Source: Amycolatopsis jejuensis (GTDB taxonomy: Bacteria; Actinomycetota; Actinomycetes; Mycobacteriales; Pseudonocardiaceae). Taken from it: a stretch of 64,000 nt of DNA. Shown here piece after piece: positions 9,615-17,953 of this stretch; the stretch's first letter is position 1, and every line of letters starts with the position of its first letter. Under the pieces are notes generated by a model that saw only the letters and a list, made by a program, of their open reading frames with translations, did not search any database and was not told the origin of the DNA. Both the position numbers and the translations under genes were made by a program. The DNA lies in the NCBI RefSeq assembly GCF_000717335.1, contig NZ_JNYZ01000024.1, positions 109,014 through 173,013 on the forward strand, written 5' to 3'.

Positions 9615-10183
9615 CCGCGATGTCCTCCGGGTGCTCCCGCTACGTGCAGCTCTCCGCCGACGAGTTCCGGTCCCGCCTGCAGGAGGCGCTGGCGATCTAC
9701 GTGAGCGCCATGCGTTACCCCGAAGGCACGGCCGAGCAGCGTGCGCCGATGTGGCTCACGCACGCGCTGCGCGAGGGCTGGCGCTGCATGGCCGCCCTCG
9801 ACGACGACGGGGTCCTCCTCGGCCTCGCCTACGGGTACAAGGGGCGCGCCGGGCAGTGGTGGCACGAGCAGGTGCGGCACGGCCTCACCCGCCGATCCGG
9901 GCCCGAGGCGGCCGACCGGTGGCTGTCGGACTACTTCGAGCTGACCGAGATCCACGTGCGCCCGGAGAGCCAGGGCAAGCAGATCGGCGAGGACTTGCTG
10001 CGCCGCCTGCTCGACGGCGTCCCGAGTGCCAACGTCCTGCTGTCCACGCCGGAGGGGACGAGCCGGGCGTGGAAGCTGTACCGGCGCACCGGGTTCGTCG
10101 ACGTGCTGCGCGACTACCACTTCACCGGCGACCCGCGTCCGTTCGCGATTCTCGGCCGGTCGCTGCCGCTGGAGCAGAGCTGA
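9611..10183 (+). CDS. GNAT-family N-acetyltransferase
   Basis: A 190-residue GNAT protein starting at the GTG that overlaps the YbaK stop. The core β4-α3 region LTEIHVRPESQGKQIGEDLLRRLLDG contains the Q-x-x-x-x-G acetyl-CoA pyrophosphate loop (Q-G-K-Q-I-G). The later NVLLSTPEGTSRAWKLYRRTGFVDVLRDY is the usual final αβ element. A Trp-rich GQWWHEQVRHGL segment sits in the middle. Translational coupling with the YbaK-like gene suggests co-expression but gives no acceptor substrate. The 3' end overlaps the convergent EamA gene by 62 bases. An ATG at 9620 is an alternative start. Confidence 0.85.
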   Translation: MTAMSSGCSRYVQLSADEFRSRLQEALAIYVSAMRYPEGTAEQRAPMWLTHALREGWRCMAALDDDGVLLGLAYGYKGRAGQWWHEQVRHGLTRRSGPEAADRWLSDYFELTEIHVRPESQGKQIGEDLLRRLLDGVPSANVLLSTPEGTSRAWKLYRRTGFVDVLRDYHFTGDPRPFAILGRSLPLEQS

Positions 10184-11051
10184 GCGGTTCGGGCCGCCAG
10201 TAGCCGACGCCCAGCGCAGCGACGAGCAGCGCGGCGCCGGTCCACGCCACAGCGCCCAGGCTTTCGTGCAGGAAGGCGACGGACAGCACTGTCGCGGTAA
10301 GCGGTTCCAGCAACGCCGACAGTGCACCGAGTACCGGATGCGCGCCAGCCAGGCCGCTGAAGTACGCGACGTACGCGGCTGCTGTCGGCACGATGCCGAA
10401 GTACGCGGCTACGAGCAGTACGTCAACGTTCAGGGGTAGCGCCATACCCAGCCACGCTGCGGCGGGGGTCAGCAGGACACCGCCGATGAGACAGCCGTAC
10501 GCAGTGGTCGTTATGGGGTCTAGGCCGGGCTTCGCGGTGACTGTGGTCAGTACGGCGAAGCCTGCTCCGGCGAGGAGCGCGAAGAGGATTCCGGCCGGCT
10601 GCGCGGCGACGTCCGGGGACCAGCGCAGTAGCACCAATCCGGCGACGGCGCCGCAGACTGACAGCAGTGTCGCCGTACGCGGGGCTCGGCGGGTACGGAT
10701 GGCAGACGCGACGGCTAGCGCGACGGGGGAACTGCCGATGGTGGTCATGGTCGCGACGCTGACGGAACTCAGTGCTACGGCGGCGAAGTAGCTGACTTGG
10801 AATACGGCGAAGAGTGCGCCGATGAGGAGAAGGCGACGCCACTGCCGACGGTCGGGGAGGCGCAGTCCGCCGGTTAGGGCGACGTACGTCGCGCATGCTG
10901 CGCCGCCGATGAGGAGGCGGTAGGTGGCGACGGTGAGGGGATGCAGACCGGCTCGCTGGGCGAGGAGGGAACCGGAGAGACCGCCGGTCCCCCACAGCAT
11001 TCCGGCAATGACGAGGGCGGCCGTGGAACGGGCGCGCGAAGGTGCGGGCAT
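10122..11051 (-). CDS. EamA/DMT-family transporter
   Basis: A 309-residue integral membrane protein with ten hydrophobic segments in two homologous EamA repeats (WGTGGLSGSLLA near the start; ALLAGAGFAVLTTVTAKPG opening the second repeat). GHPVLGALSALLEPLTATVLSVAFLHESLG is the conserved repeat-end motif with the Glu-Pro kink. These drug/metabolite transporters export amino acids, nucleosides or other small molecules; the substrate is not predictable. The start is the ATG at 11051. The C-terminus is a hydrophilic Arg/Ser tail whose coding overlaps the GNAT gene on the opposite strand by 62 bases. Confidence 0.9.
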   Translation of the reverse strand: MPAPSRARSTAALVIAGMLWGTGGLSGSLLAQRAGLHPLTVATYRLLIGGAACATYVALTGGLRLPDRRQWRRLLLIGALFAVFQVSYFAAVALSSVSVATMTTIGSSPVALAVASAIRTRRAPRTATLLSVCGAVAGLVLLRWSPDVAAQPAGILFALLAGAGFAVLTTVTAKPGLDPITTTAYGCLIGGVLLTPAAAWLGMALPLNVDVLLVAAYFGIVPTAAAYVAYFSGLAGAHPVLGALSALLEPLTATVLSVAFLHESLGAVAWTGAALLVAALGVGYWRPEPLSSAPAAATGRESRTDAGRR

Positions 11052-11726
11052 CGGTGAGAAGGCTCCTGCGTCGAAGGAATCGGACGTCGACGACGCGGGG
11101 CAGTGCGCTGCGGCCGGTTCAGGGCATCAGCGAGCAGCCGCGGGTCCCTGGGACCTGCGACGGGAAACCACCCCGCTCAGGCGTGCGGGGGTGGGGTGAC
11201 GAGAAAGATCCGATGCACGGGCGGGAGTTTAGCCGGGAGCGGGGTGGGGGTCGATGGAATTTGTGACGGGGGGTGGTGGAAGGGCTGGAGTGGGTTGCGG
11301 GCGTTGGTGACGGCGGACAGTGCCGAAGTGCCGGTGGGCAGGGCGGTGCCGGTGGGCGGGGCGGTGATGGACAGGCTGCGGCAGGGGAAGCGGTGACCTG
11401 GCGGGCGGTGGCTGCCTGGCGGAGGGGTGGAGACGACTCGGATCAATGGAGACGGGGTGGGTTCATGGAGAGGCAGGAATGGGTGGGGACGACCCCCGGC
11501 GAGCTGAGGTCGAGGTGGAGGGGCGAGGGGAAAGACGGTGGTGGGAGCGGTGACAAGGGGCGGCCAGGGGACGGGTAAGCGGACGACGGGCGGGTGGCTG
11601 CGGGGACCGGACCGGCTGAACGGCCGGGCAAGCGGCGGCGGGCAAGCTGGCGGCGCGCAAGCGGCCGGGCGAGGTGCGGCAGCGGAAACCGCGCCACAAG
11701 TCCGCAAGGACTGCGGTGCAGGGCAC

Positions 11727-11832
11727 GCATGTCTGGCCCGCGAAACAGGACATGCCTACCGACTCCGCCGACGCGGGACATACCTACCGACCTTGCGACG
11801 CAGGGCATACCAAACCGACCCCTGCGGTGCAG
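11727..11832. repeat. Degenerate ~28-bp tandem repeat
   Basis: CATGCCTACCGAC at 11751, CATACCTACCGAC at 11779 and CATACCAAACCGAC at 11806 recur with 28 and 27 bp spacing, each followed by a (T)GCGACGC(A)GGG-like box. A weaker copy precedes them at 11727. They lie between two genes in the same orientation. Function is unknown. Confidence 0.6.
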
Positions 11833-11944
11833 GGGTGTGCTTGTCGGGAGCAAACCTCGCCAACACTCCGGCGAACGCGCGTTCCCGAGGAAACCGGCCC
11901 GGTGACCCTAGGAAACGCCTCGGCCGGTGTCCAATGAGAAACAA

Positions 11945-11981
11945 CCCCGGCCCAGTGGCCTGGAAGGACACCCGGCCGGGG
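11945..11981 (-). terminator. Hairpin downstream of the DUF885 gene
   Basis: CCCCGGCC (11945-11952) pairs with GGCCGGGG (11974-11981) as a perfect 8-bp GC stem around a 21-base loop, starting 10 bases beyond the DUF885 stop on the minus strand. There is no T-run. Confidence 0.5.
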
Positions 11982-11990
11982 GCATCCGCG

Positions 11991-13652
11991 TCAGTCCAAT
12001 CGGGACAGTTGTTCCCGTAGCGTGTCCAGGCCCATGCCGCCCATCAGAAGAGCCTTTGTGTGGAAATCCTTGATGTCGAAGGCGCTTCCCAGGCGGTGGC
12101 GGGCTTCATCGCGGGCCGTGAGCCACAGGCGTTCGCCCAGTTTGTACGACGGGGCCTGGCCTGGCCAGCCCAGGTAGCGGTCTATCTCGTCGTGGATGTG
12201 GGCCTGGTCGGTGATCGTGCGGGTGAGCATGAATTCCAGGCCCAGTTCCGGGGTCCATCGTGCGCCCTCGTGGAAGCCGGTGCCGGACGGGATTTCCAGT
12301 TCCAGGTGCATGCCGATGTCCACGACCACGCGGGCGGCGCGGAACAGTTGCTCGGACAGCATGCCCAGCAGGTTGCCGTCGTCGGAGAGGTAGCCCAGTT
12401 CCTGCATCAGGCGTTCCGCGTACAGCGCCCAGCCCTCGCCGTGGGCCGAAATGAACGTCATCAAGCGCTGGTACTTCGTGAGGGTCTCGGCTTGGTTGAC
12501 GGCCGTCGCGATTTGCAGGTGGTGGCCTGGGACACCCTCGTGGTACACCGTGGACACCTCGCGCCACGTCGTGAACTCGTTGCGGTCTGCCGGAAGTGAC
12601 CACCACATCCGGCCGGGGCGGCTGAAGTCCTCGCTCGGGCCGGTGTAGTACGCGCCCACGCCGCCGCCTGGCGGGGCGATGCGGCATTCCAGCGCCATCA
12701 AGCGGTCGGGGATGTCGAAGTGCTTGCCGCGCAACGACTTCAGGGCGTCATCCGACAGTTGCTGCATCCAGGCTTCGAACTGGGGACGACCCTGTATCCG
12801 GTAACGAGGGTCGGCGTCGAGCAGTTCGGCGGCCTCCGCTGGGGTGGCACCGGACCGGATCCGGCCGGCGACCGCGCGCATCTCCGTTTCCAGGCGGGAA
12901 AACTCGTGCCAGCCCCATTCGTACGCCTCGTGCAGGTCGAGCGAAGCGCCGATGAAATACCGCGACCACAGCCGGTAGACGTCCTCGCCCACGGCGTCCT
13001 TCTCCGGCGCCAGAGGGGCCAGCTCGGCTCGCAGGAACCCGGCGAACTCCGCGAACGCCTCCTGTGCGACCCGGGCACCCGCAGCCAGCTCGGACTGCAG
13101 CGTCCCGGCGTCGGCGACCAGGCTCTCGAAAAACCCCGGACCGTCCTTGAGCCCGGCCCACGTCTCGCACTGTTCGGCGACCTTCGCGACCTGCCGCAGC
13201 GCCGAAACCCGCCCGGCGTCGGCCGACGTGAGCAGGGAAGCCCGGACTCCGGCCAGCGCCTCGGGCACCTTCCGCAGCCGCGCCGCGATATTCGCCCAGT
13301 CCTCCGGCGTGTCCGTGGGCATCAGGTCGAACACCATGCGCAGGCCCTGCACCGGGCTTTCGATCACGTTGAGCGCCGCCGCGTCGAGACCCGCGTCGTG
13401 GATCTCCAGTTCCAGGCCCACCCGCTCGGTGAACACCGCCTTCGCGACCCGCTCCCCCGCGTCCGCCGGTTCGGCGGCGGTGACCGCGGCCAGCGCACGC
13501 CTCGCCAGCTCCGCGCGGGCGTCGTGGCCGGCGGGCGAATAGTCGGTGAGCCGGTCGTCGTAGCCCGCGACGCCGAGCATGGTGGCTGCGACCGGGTCGA
13601 GCGCCACGTAATCGTCGACGTACCGGTTGCAGATCTCTTCGGTGGAAGCCAT
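11991..13652 (-). CDS. DUF885-family putative metallopeptidase
   Basis: A 553-residue DUF885 protein. The family signature YHEGVPGHHLQ, an HExxx-type zinc-site variant (HEG-x-PGHH), lies about two-thirds along. It is followed by the second conserved block SAHGEGWALYAERLMQELGY, which supplies a downstream Glu, and by EIDRYLGWPGQAPSYKLGE, the C-terminal signature of the family. These features are shared with M32-like gluzincin relatives, so a zinc-dependent peptidase is likely but the substrate is unknown. No signal peptide is seen, so it is probably cytoplasmic. The ATG at 13652 (MASTEEICNRYV) fits the family; the frame runs 10 codons further. It lies 30 bp from metF on the same strand. Confidence 0.88.
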   Translation of the reverse strand: MASTEEICNRYVDDYVALDPVAATMLGVAGYDDRLTDYSPAGHDARAELARRALAAVTAAEPADAGERVAKAVFTERVGLELEIHDAGLDAAALNVIESPVQGLRMVFDLMPTDTPEDWANIAARLRKVPEALAGVRASLLTSADAGRVSALRQVAKVAEQCETWAGLKDGPGFFESLVADAGTLQSELAAGARVAQEAFAEFAGFLRAELAPLAPEKDAVGEDVYRLWSRYFIGASLDLHEAYEWGWHEFSRLETEMRAVAGRIRSGATPAEAAELLDADPRYRIQGRPQFEAWMQQLSDDALKSLRGKHFDIPDRLMALECRIAPPGGGVGAYYTGPSEDFSRPGRMWWSLPADRNEFTTWREVSTVYHEGVPGHHLQIATAVNQAETLTKYQRLMTFISAHGEGWALYAERLMQELGYLSDDGNLLGMLSEQLFRAARVVVDIGMHLELEIPSGTGFHEGARWTPELGLEFMLTRTITDQAHIHDEIDRYLGWPGQAPSYKLGERLWLTARDEARHRLGSAFDIKDFHTKALLMGGMGLDTLREQLSRLD

Positions 13653-13682
13653 GCCGGGCACGCTACCGGCCCGGTACGACAA

Positions 13683-14567
13683 TTACGCGCGGGCGGGGAC
13701 GAGCCCGAGCCGGGTCACCACCTCACGCGTGGCCTTGGATCGGTTGAACGTGTAGAAGTGCAGGTCCGGCACGCCCTCGGCGAGCAACTTTTCACACAGT
13801 TCGGTGACCCAGTCGATCCCGGCCGCGCGGAACGCCTTCGGGTCGTCCTCGAGTGGTTCGAGCCGGTCCAGCAGCCGCTGCGATGCCGGGGCGCCGGACA
13901 GTTTGATCGTGGTACGCAGCGTGCGCGGCGTGGTGAGCGGCATGATGCCGGGCAGCACGAGCTCGTCGCGGCCAGCGGCAGCGACCCGGTCGCGCAGCCG
14001 CAGGAAGTCCTCGGCCTCGAAGAACAGCTGCGCGATCGCGAAGTCCGCGCCTGCCCGGAACTTGCGGACCAGGTATTTCGTGTCCGACTCCAGGTCCGGC
14101 GAGCGCGGGTGGCCGTACGGGAACGCCGAGACGCCCACGCAGAAATCGCCCAGCGACCGGACCAGCTCCACCAGCTCCTCGGCGTACGTGAGGCCTTCGG
14201 GATGCGGGACCCAGTCGCCGTACACATCGCCCACCGGGTCGCCCCGCAGCGCGAGGATGTTGCGCACGCCGACTGCCGCGTACCAGCCGATCACGTTCCG
14301 CAATTCGGACACCGAATGGTCGACCGCCGTCAGGTGGGCCATCGGGCACAGCGTGGTTTCGGTGGCGACGCGGGCGATGCTGCGGATGGTGCCGTCGCGG
14401 CTCGATCCGCCCGCGCCGTAGGTGATCGACATGTACGCCGGGTCCAGCGGCTCGAGTTCGCGGATGGCCTTCCACAGGATGGCCTCGTCGGCCTCGTCCC
14501 GCGGGGGGAAGAACTCGACGGAGAACGCGGGCGCGTCCCCCTGCAGCCTCTCGATCACCGACGTCAT
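13683..14567 (-). CDS. metF: 5,10-methylenetetrahydrofolate reductase
   Basis: A 294-residue TIM-barrel flavoprotein that reduces methylene-THF to methyl-THF for methionine synthesis. Recognised by SVEFFPPRDEADE near the N-terminus (with the catalytic Glu), YMSITYGAGGSSRDGT, and HLTAVDHS. The FAD and folate-contacting NILALRGDPVGD is followed by AIAQLFFEAEDFLR and the C-terminal GVPDLHFYTFNRSKAT. The length is normal for bacterial MetF. The start is the ATG at 14567; a very long open frame upstream on this strand is antisense to other genes and is ignored. It is divergent from the MerB-like gene. Confidence 0.96.
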   Translation of the reverse strand: MTSVIERLQGDAPAFSVEFFPPRDEADEAILWKAIRELEPLDPAYMSITYGAGGSSRDGTIRSIARVATETTLCPMAHLTAVDHSVSELRNVIGWYAAVGVRNILALRGDPVGDVYGDWVPHPEGLTYAEELVELVRSLGDFCVGVSAFPYGHPRSPDLESDTKYLVRKFRAGADFAIAQLFFEAEDFLRLRDRVAAAGRDELVLPGIMPLTTPRTLRTTIKLSGAPASQRLLDRLEPLEDDPKAFRAAGIDWVTELCEKLLAEGVPDLHFYTFNRSKATREVVTRLGLVPARA

Positions 14568-14668
14568 GGAATGAAATGGTAGTGGGCGGTCAGTACGGGT
14601 GGCAGGGCTGCCGCGTGGCCTTGGCCACGCGTACCGTCGGATCCGGACCCTCCGGGGAGGAGCTGCGG

Positions 14669-15313
14669 ATGAGCAGTGACGACGATCTTGCCTGGGACGA
14701 GGACGTGCGCCTCGCCGTCTACCACGCCTTCGCCACCCGTGGGCGGCCGCCCACCGCTCCCGAGCTGGCGAATGCCGCGCACGGGTCGCTCGCGGTGGCC
14801 AAGCAGGCGCTGCACCGGATGGCCGACCCGCGGTGGCTGTGGCTCGACGAATGCGAGCACGTCGCGCTGGCCGCGCCGTTCGCGGCGGTCCCGCTCGGGT
14901 TCGCGGTGATGGGCGAGCACACGATGTGGTGGGGCGGCTGCGCGTGGGACTCGTTCGCGATCCCGCACGTCGTGGCCACCGAGCCGGAGGTGCTGGTCGC
15001 AACGCGCTGTCCCGGCTGCGGCGAGCCGTCCGCGCTGGTCGTGCGGCGCGACGAGCCGCCTCGGGGCGGGCAGCTGGCGTACTTCCCGGCCTCGCCCGAC
15101 CGGCTCGAGAAGGACCGCCGGGGACAGCGGCTGTTCTGCGGCGAGTCCTGTGTGGACGGTCCGGGTACGGTGCTCGGCCTTGAAACGCTGTGGTACCTCG
15201 CGAAGGACTGGTACACCGGGTGTCTCGAACCCGGCTACCGTCCGCGTGGACCGGCGGAGGCGGCGCAGTATTTCGCGGCGAGCGGGTATCCCGGGGTGTT
15301 CGAGCAGGTCTGA
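14669..15313 (+). CDS. Alkylmercury lyase (MerB)-like protein
   Basis: A 214-residue protein. A winged-helix-like N-terminal half (PTAPELANAAHGSLAVAKQALHRM) is followed by a MerB-type core. GGCAWDSFAIP puts Cys91 and Asp94 in the spacing of the catalytic Cys96/Asp99 pair of classical MerB, and RLFCGESC (Cys157, Cys161) offers the second thiolate. An extra CPGC pair (114-117) is present. MerB cleaves carbon-mercury bonds, but many actinobacterial homologues sit outside mer operons and their role is unproven. There is no merA, merR or merT nearby. The ATG at 14669 has GGGGAGGAG upstream; the frame extends 31 codons further without support. The gene lies between metF and the carotenoid operon. 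Confidence 0.78.
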   Translation: MSSDDDLAWDEDVRLAVYHAFATRGRPPTAPELANAAHGSLAVAKQALHRMADPRWLWLDECEHVALAAPFAAVPLGFAVMGEHTMWWGGCAWDSFAIPHVVATEPEVLVATRCPGCGEPSALVVRRDEPPRGGQLAYFPASPDRLEKDRRGQRLFCGESCVDGPGTVLGLETLWYLAKDWYTGCLEPGYRPRGPAEAAQYFAASGYPGVFEQV

Positions 15314-15386
15314 CCCGGCGTCTCGTGCGCCACATCCGGGGGCACCCGGCGTGACCTCGGGGGTAGGTGTCCCGGAGGATGGCGCC

Positions 15387-16478
15387 ATGGACACGTCCGG
15401 ATTCGACGCCGATCTCCCTGTGCACGTGGAGCGTGCGCTGGCCGATTTCCTCGGCCGCGCCGGGGACGCGATCGTGGCGACCGAACCGAGCGTGGCGGCC
15501 GGGATCGAGGCGTTGTCCGGCTTCGTGCTGGGCGGGGGCAAGCGGATCCGGCCGACGTTCGCGTGGTGGGGCTGGCGCGGCGCAGGCGGGGCGGCGTCCG
15601 GACCGCTCGCCGAGGGGGCGCTGCAGGTGGTGTCCAGCCTGGAGCTGATCCAGGCGTGCGCGCTGATCCACGACGACCTCATCGACTCCTCGGACTCGCG
15701 CCGCGGGAATCCGACCGTGCACGTCGCCGCGGCGAAGCAGCACGCCGGGCACGGCTGGCTCGGCTCGCCCGGCGCGTTCGGGCTGGCCAGCGCGGTGCTG
15801 GTGGGCGACCTCGCGCTGGCCTGGGCCGACGACATGTTCGCCGAGGCCCCGCTGCCCGCCGCCACGATCGCCGCCGCGCGGCCGGCCTGGCGTGCGATGC
15901 GCACCGAGGTGCTCGCCGGGCAGTACCTCGACGTGCGTACACAGGCGGTCGGCGACGCTTCGCCCGAGGCCGCGCTGCGGATCGACCGGCTCAAGACGGC
16001 CGCGTACACGGTGCAGCGGCCGCTTCACCTCGGCGCCGCGCTCGCCGGGGCCGACGAGCAGCTGATCGCCACGCTCCTGGAGTTCGGCGGCGACGTCGGC
16101 GTGGCGTTCCAGCTGCGCGACGACCTGCTCGGCGTCTTCGGCGACCCGTCGGTCACCGGCAAACCCGCAGGTGACGACCTGCGTGAAGGCAAGCGCACCC
16201 TGCTCGTCGCGCTGGGTCTGCAGCTGGCTGCCGAGCAGGGCGACGACGCCGCGGCCCGGGTGATCGCCGACGCGATCGGCGACGCCGACCTGGCCGGGGC
16301 TGCGGTGGACCGGGTGCGGGACGCGCTGACCTCGGTGGGCGCGGTCACCGCGGTGGAGCGCCGGATCGACGAGCTGACCGCGTCCGCGACGGCCGCGCTG
16401 GAGCGGGCGCACCTGGCCGAACCGGCGCCGTCGGCGCTTGCCGGGCTGATCCGGCTGGCGACCCAGCGGACCTCCTGA
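15387..16478 (+). CDS. Polyprenyl diphosphate synthase (probable GGPP synthase)
   Basis: A 363-residue trans-prenyltransferase. The first aspartate-rich motif is ALIHDDLIDSSDSRRG and the second is FQLRDDLLGVFGDPSVTGKPAGDDLREGKRT; the G-K-R basic patch is LGGGKRIRP near residue 50. Such enzymes condense IPP with DMAPP to GGPP. Its position immediately before crtI and crtB makes it the likely source of GGPP for phytoene. The ATG at 15387 follows CGGAGG by about 8 bases. Its TGA shares bases with the ATG of crtI (TGATG), indicating translational coupling. Chain length is inferred from context. Confidence 0.9.
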   Translation: MDTSGFDADLPVHVERALADFLGRAGDAIVATEPSVAAGIEALSGFVLGGGKRIRPTFAWWGWRGAGGAASGPLAEGALQVVSSLELIQACALIHDDLIDSSDSRRGNPTVHVAAAKQHAGHGWLGSPGAFGLASAVLVGDLALAWADDMFAEAPLPAATIAAARPAWRAMRTEVLAGQYLDVRTQAVGDASPEAALRIDRLKTAAYTVQRPLHLGAALAGADEQLIATLLEFGGDVGVAFQLRDDLLGVFGDPSVTGKPAGDDLREGKRTLLVALGLQLAAEQGDDAAARVIADAIGDADLAGAAVDRVRDALTSVGAVTAVERRIDELTASATAALERAHLAEPAPSALAGLIRLATQRTS

Positions 16479-17953
16479 TGCGGACGGTGCCCGGGCCCAC
16501 CGACCACGTCGTGGTGGTGGGGGCAGGCCTCGCGGGGCTGTCCGCGACCCTGCATCTGCTCGGCGCGGGCCGCCGCGTCACCTTGCTCGAGCAACAGAAG
16601 ACGCCGGGCGGACGGGCGGGACAGCAGGATTTCGGCACGAATGCAGTCGACACCGGCGCCACTGTGCTCACGATGCCGGAACTGGTCGACGAAGCGCTGT
16701 ACGCGGTCGGTGAATCGCTCGCCGCAACGGTGCCGCTCACGAAGCTCGACCCGGCGTACCGCGCCCGCTTCGCGGACGGCAGCACACTCGCGCTGCACAC
16801 TGACGGCGAAGCGATGGAGGCCGAGATCCGCGCCTTCGCCGGTCCGTCCGAGGCACAGGGCTACCGACGGCTGCGAAGGTGGCTCACGGACCTGTACGCG
16901 GTGCAGAAGGACCGCTTCATCGGCGCGAACTTCGACTCGCCACTGGACCTCGTACACCCCGAACTGCTCAAGCTCACCGCGCTCGGCGGCTTCGGTCGGC
17001 TCGGGCCGCGCGTTGCGCGCTTCTTGCGTGACGAGCGCGTACGGCGGCTCTTCTCCTTTCAGGCTCTGTACGCGGGCCTAGACCCCACGCGCGCCTTGGG
17101 TGCGTACGGCGTGATCGCGTACATGGACACAGTGGGCGGCGTGTACTACCCACGCGGCGGTATGGGCGCGATCGCCCGCGCGATGTCCGACGCTGCGACG
17201 CGCGCTGGTGCCGAGCTGCGGTTCGGGACCGAAGCAGCGTGGCTTGAGCGAGTGTCGTCCCGCGTACGCGCTGTACGCACGCGTTCGGGCGAACGTATCG
17301 AGTGTGACGCCGTGGTGCTCGCGACAGAGCTGTCGGCTGCGTACCGGCTACTTGGGGCACGTCCTAAACGCGTACTGCCGTTGAAGTACTCACCGTCGGC
17401 CTTCGTCTTGCACGGGCACGCGAAGCGCTCATGGCCGGAGCTGGACCACCACACGATCTTCTTCGGCCATGCGTGGGAACGTACCTTTGCCGAGATCGTG
17501 CGCGAAGGACGGTTGATGAGCGACCCTTCGCTGCTGGTCACACGTCCCACGGCGACCGAGCCGACACTCGCGGGTGACGGCGGCGAGATCGTGTCCGTGC
17601 TCGCGCCGACGCCGAATCTGCGGACCGGCCCGGTCGACTGGGCGCGCGTCGGGCCGGCTTATCGCGAGGAACTGGTGCGTACGCTGGAATCCCGCGGGCT
17701 CACCGGGTTTTCCGGCGAATTCCGGGCCGACGAACAGCTCACGCCAGCGGATTGGGCAGCGCGCGGCCTTTCGGCAGGCACGCCGTTCTCGCTCGCGCAC
17801 ACTTTCCCGCAAACCGGGCCGTTCCGTCCGGCAAATCTGGTGCGGGCCGCGGGTAACGTGGTGCTCGCGGGTTGCGGGACCACGCCGGGTGTCGGCATCC
17901 CGCCGGTGCTGATTTCCGGACGGCTCGCCGCGGAACGGATCACTGGCCGGTGA
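16478..17953 (+). CDS. crtI: Phytoene desaturase (CrtI-type)
   Basis: A 491-residue FAD-dependent desaturase. The N-terminal dinucleotide-binding motif is VVVVGAGLAGLSATLHLLGAG with the following LLEQQKTPGGRAG. The middle carries YYPRGGMGAIARAM, and the C-terminus has the bacterial-type desaturase signature VLAGCGTTPGVGIPPVLISGRLAAERI. The family introduces double bonds into phytoene to give lycopene or intermediates; the number of desaturations cannot be read from sequence. The start overlaps the idsA-like stop and the end overlaps crtB, so all three are translated as a coupled unit. No lycopene cyclase follows in this window, so the end product is open. Confidence 0.93.
   Translation: MRTVPGPTDHVVVVGAGLAGLSATLHLLGAGRRVTLLEQQKTPGGRAGQQDFGTNAVDTGATVLTMPELVDEALYAVGESLAATVPLTKLDPAYRARFADGSTLALHTDGEAMEAEIRAFAGPSEAQGYRRLRRWLTDLYAVQKDRFIGANFDSPLDLVHPELLKLTALGGFGRLGPRVARFLRDERVRRLFSFQALYAGLDPTRALGAYGVIAYMDTVGGVYYPRGGMGAIARAMSDAATRAGAELRFGTEAAWLERVSSRVRAVRTRSGERIECDAVVLATELSAAYRLLGARPKRVLPLKYSPSAFVLHGHAKRSWPELDHHTIFFGHAWERTFAEIVREGRLMSDPSLLVTRPTATEPTLAGDGGEIVSVLAPTPNLRTGPVDWARVGPAYREELVRTLESRGLTGFSGEFRADEQLTPADWAARGLSAGTPFSLAHTFPQTGPFRPANLVRAAGNVVLAGCGTTPGVGIPPVLISGRLAAERITGR

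Larger units (their letters stand above)
11052..11990. other. Gene-poor 939-bp stretch, G-rich + strand then degenerate repeats
   Basis: No convincing gene. From about 11200 to 11600 the + strand is strongly purine/G-rich with repeated GGGGT, GGTGG and GGCGGG runs. Open frames here give Pro-rich (minus) or Gly-rich (plus) products with no family resemblance. From 11727 to about 11832 there is a degenerate tandem repeat, and the stretch ends with a hairpin downstream of the DUF885 gene. Confidence 0.6.

Noticed and set aside
11177..11853. Pro-rich minus-strand ORFs
   Set aside because: They mirror the G-rich + strand, have no domain, start or codon pattern, and overlap a degenerate repeat.
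13683..16412. A single ~900-residue minus-strand frame reaching upstream of metF
   Set aside because: Only the last 294 residues match MetF; the rest is antisense to the MerB-like and polyprenyl synthase genes.
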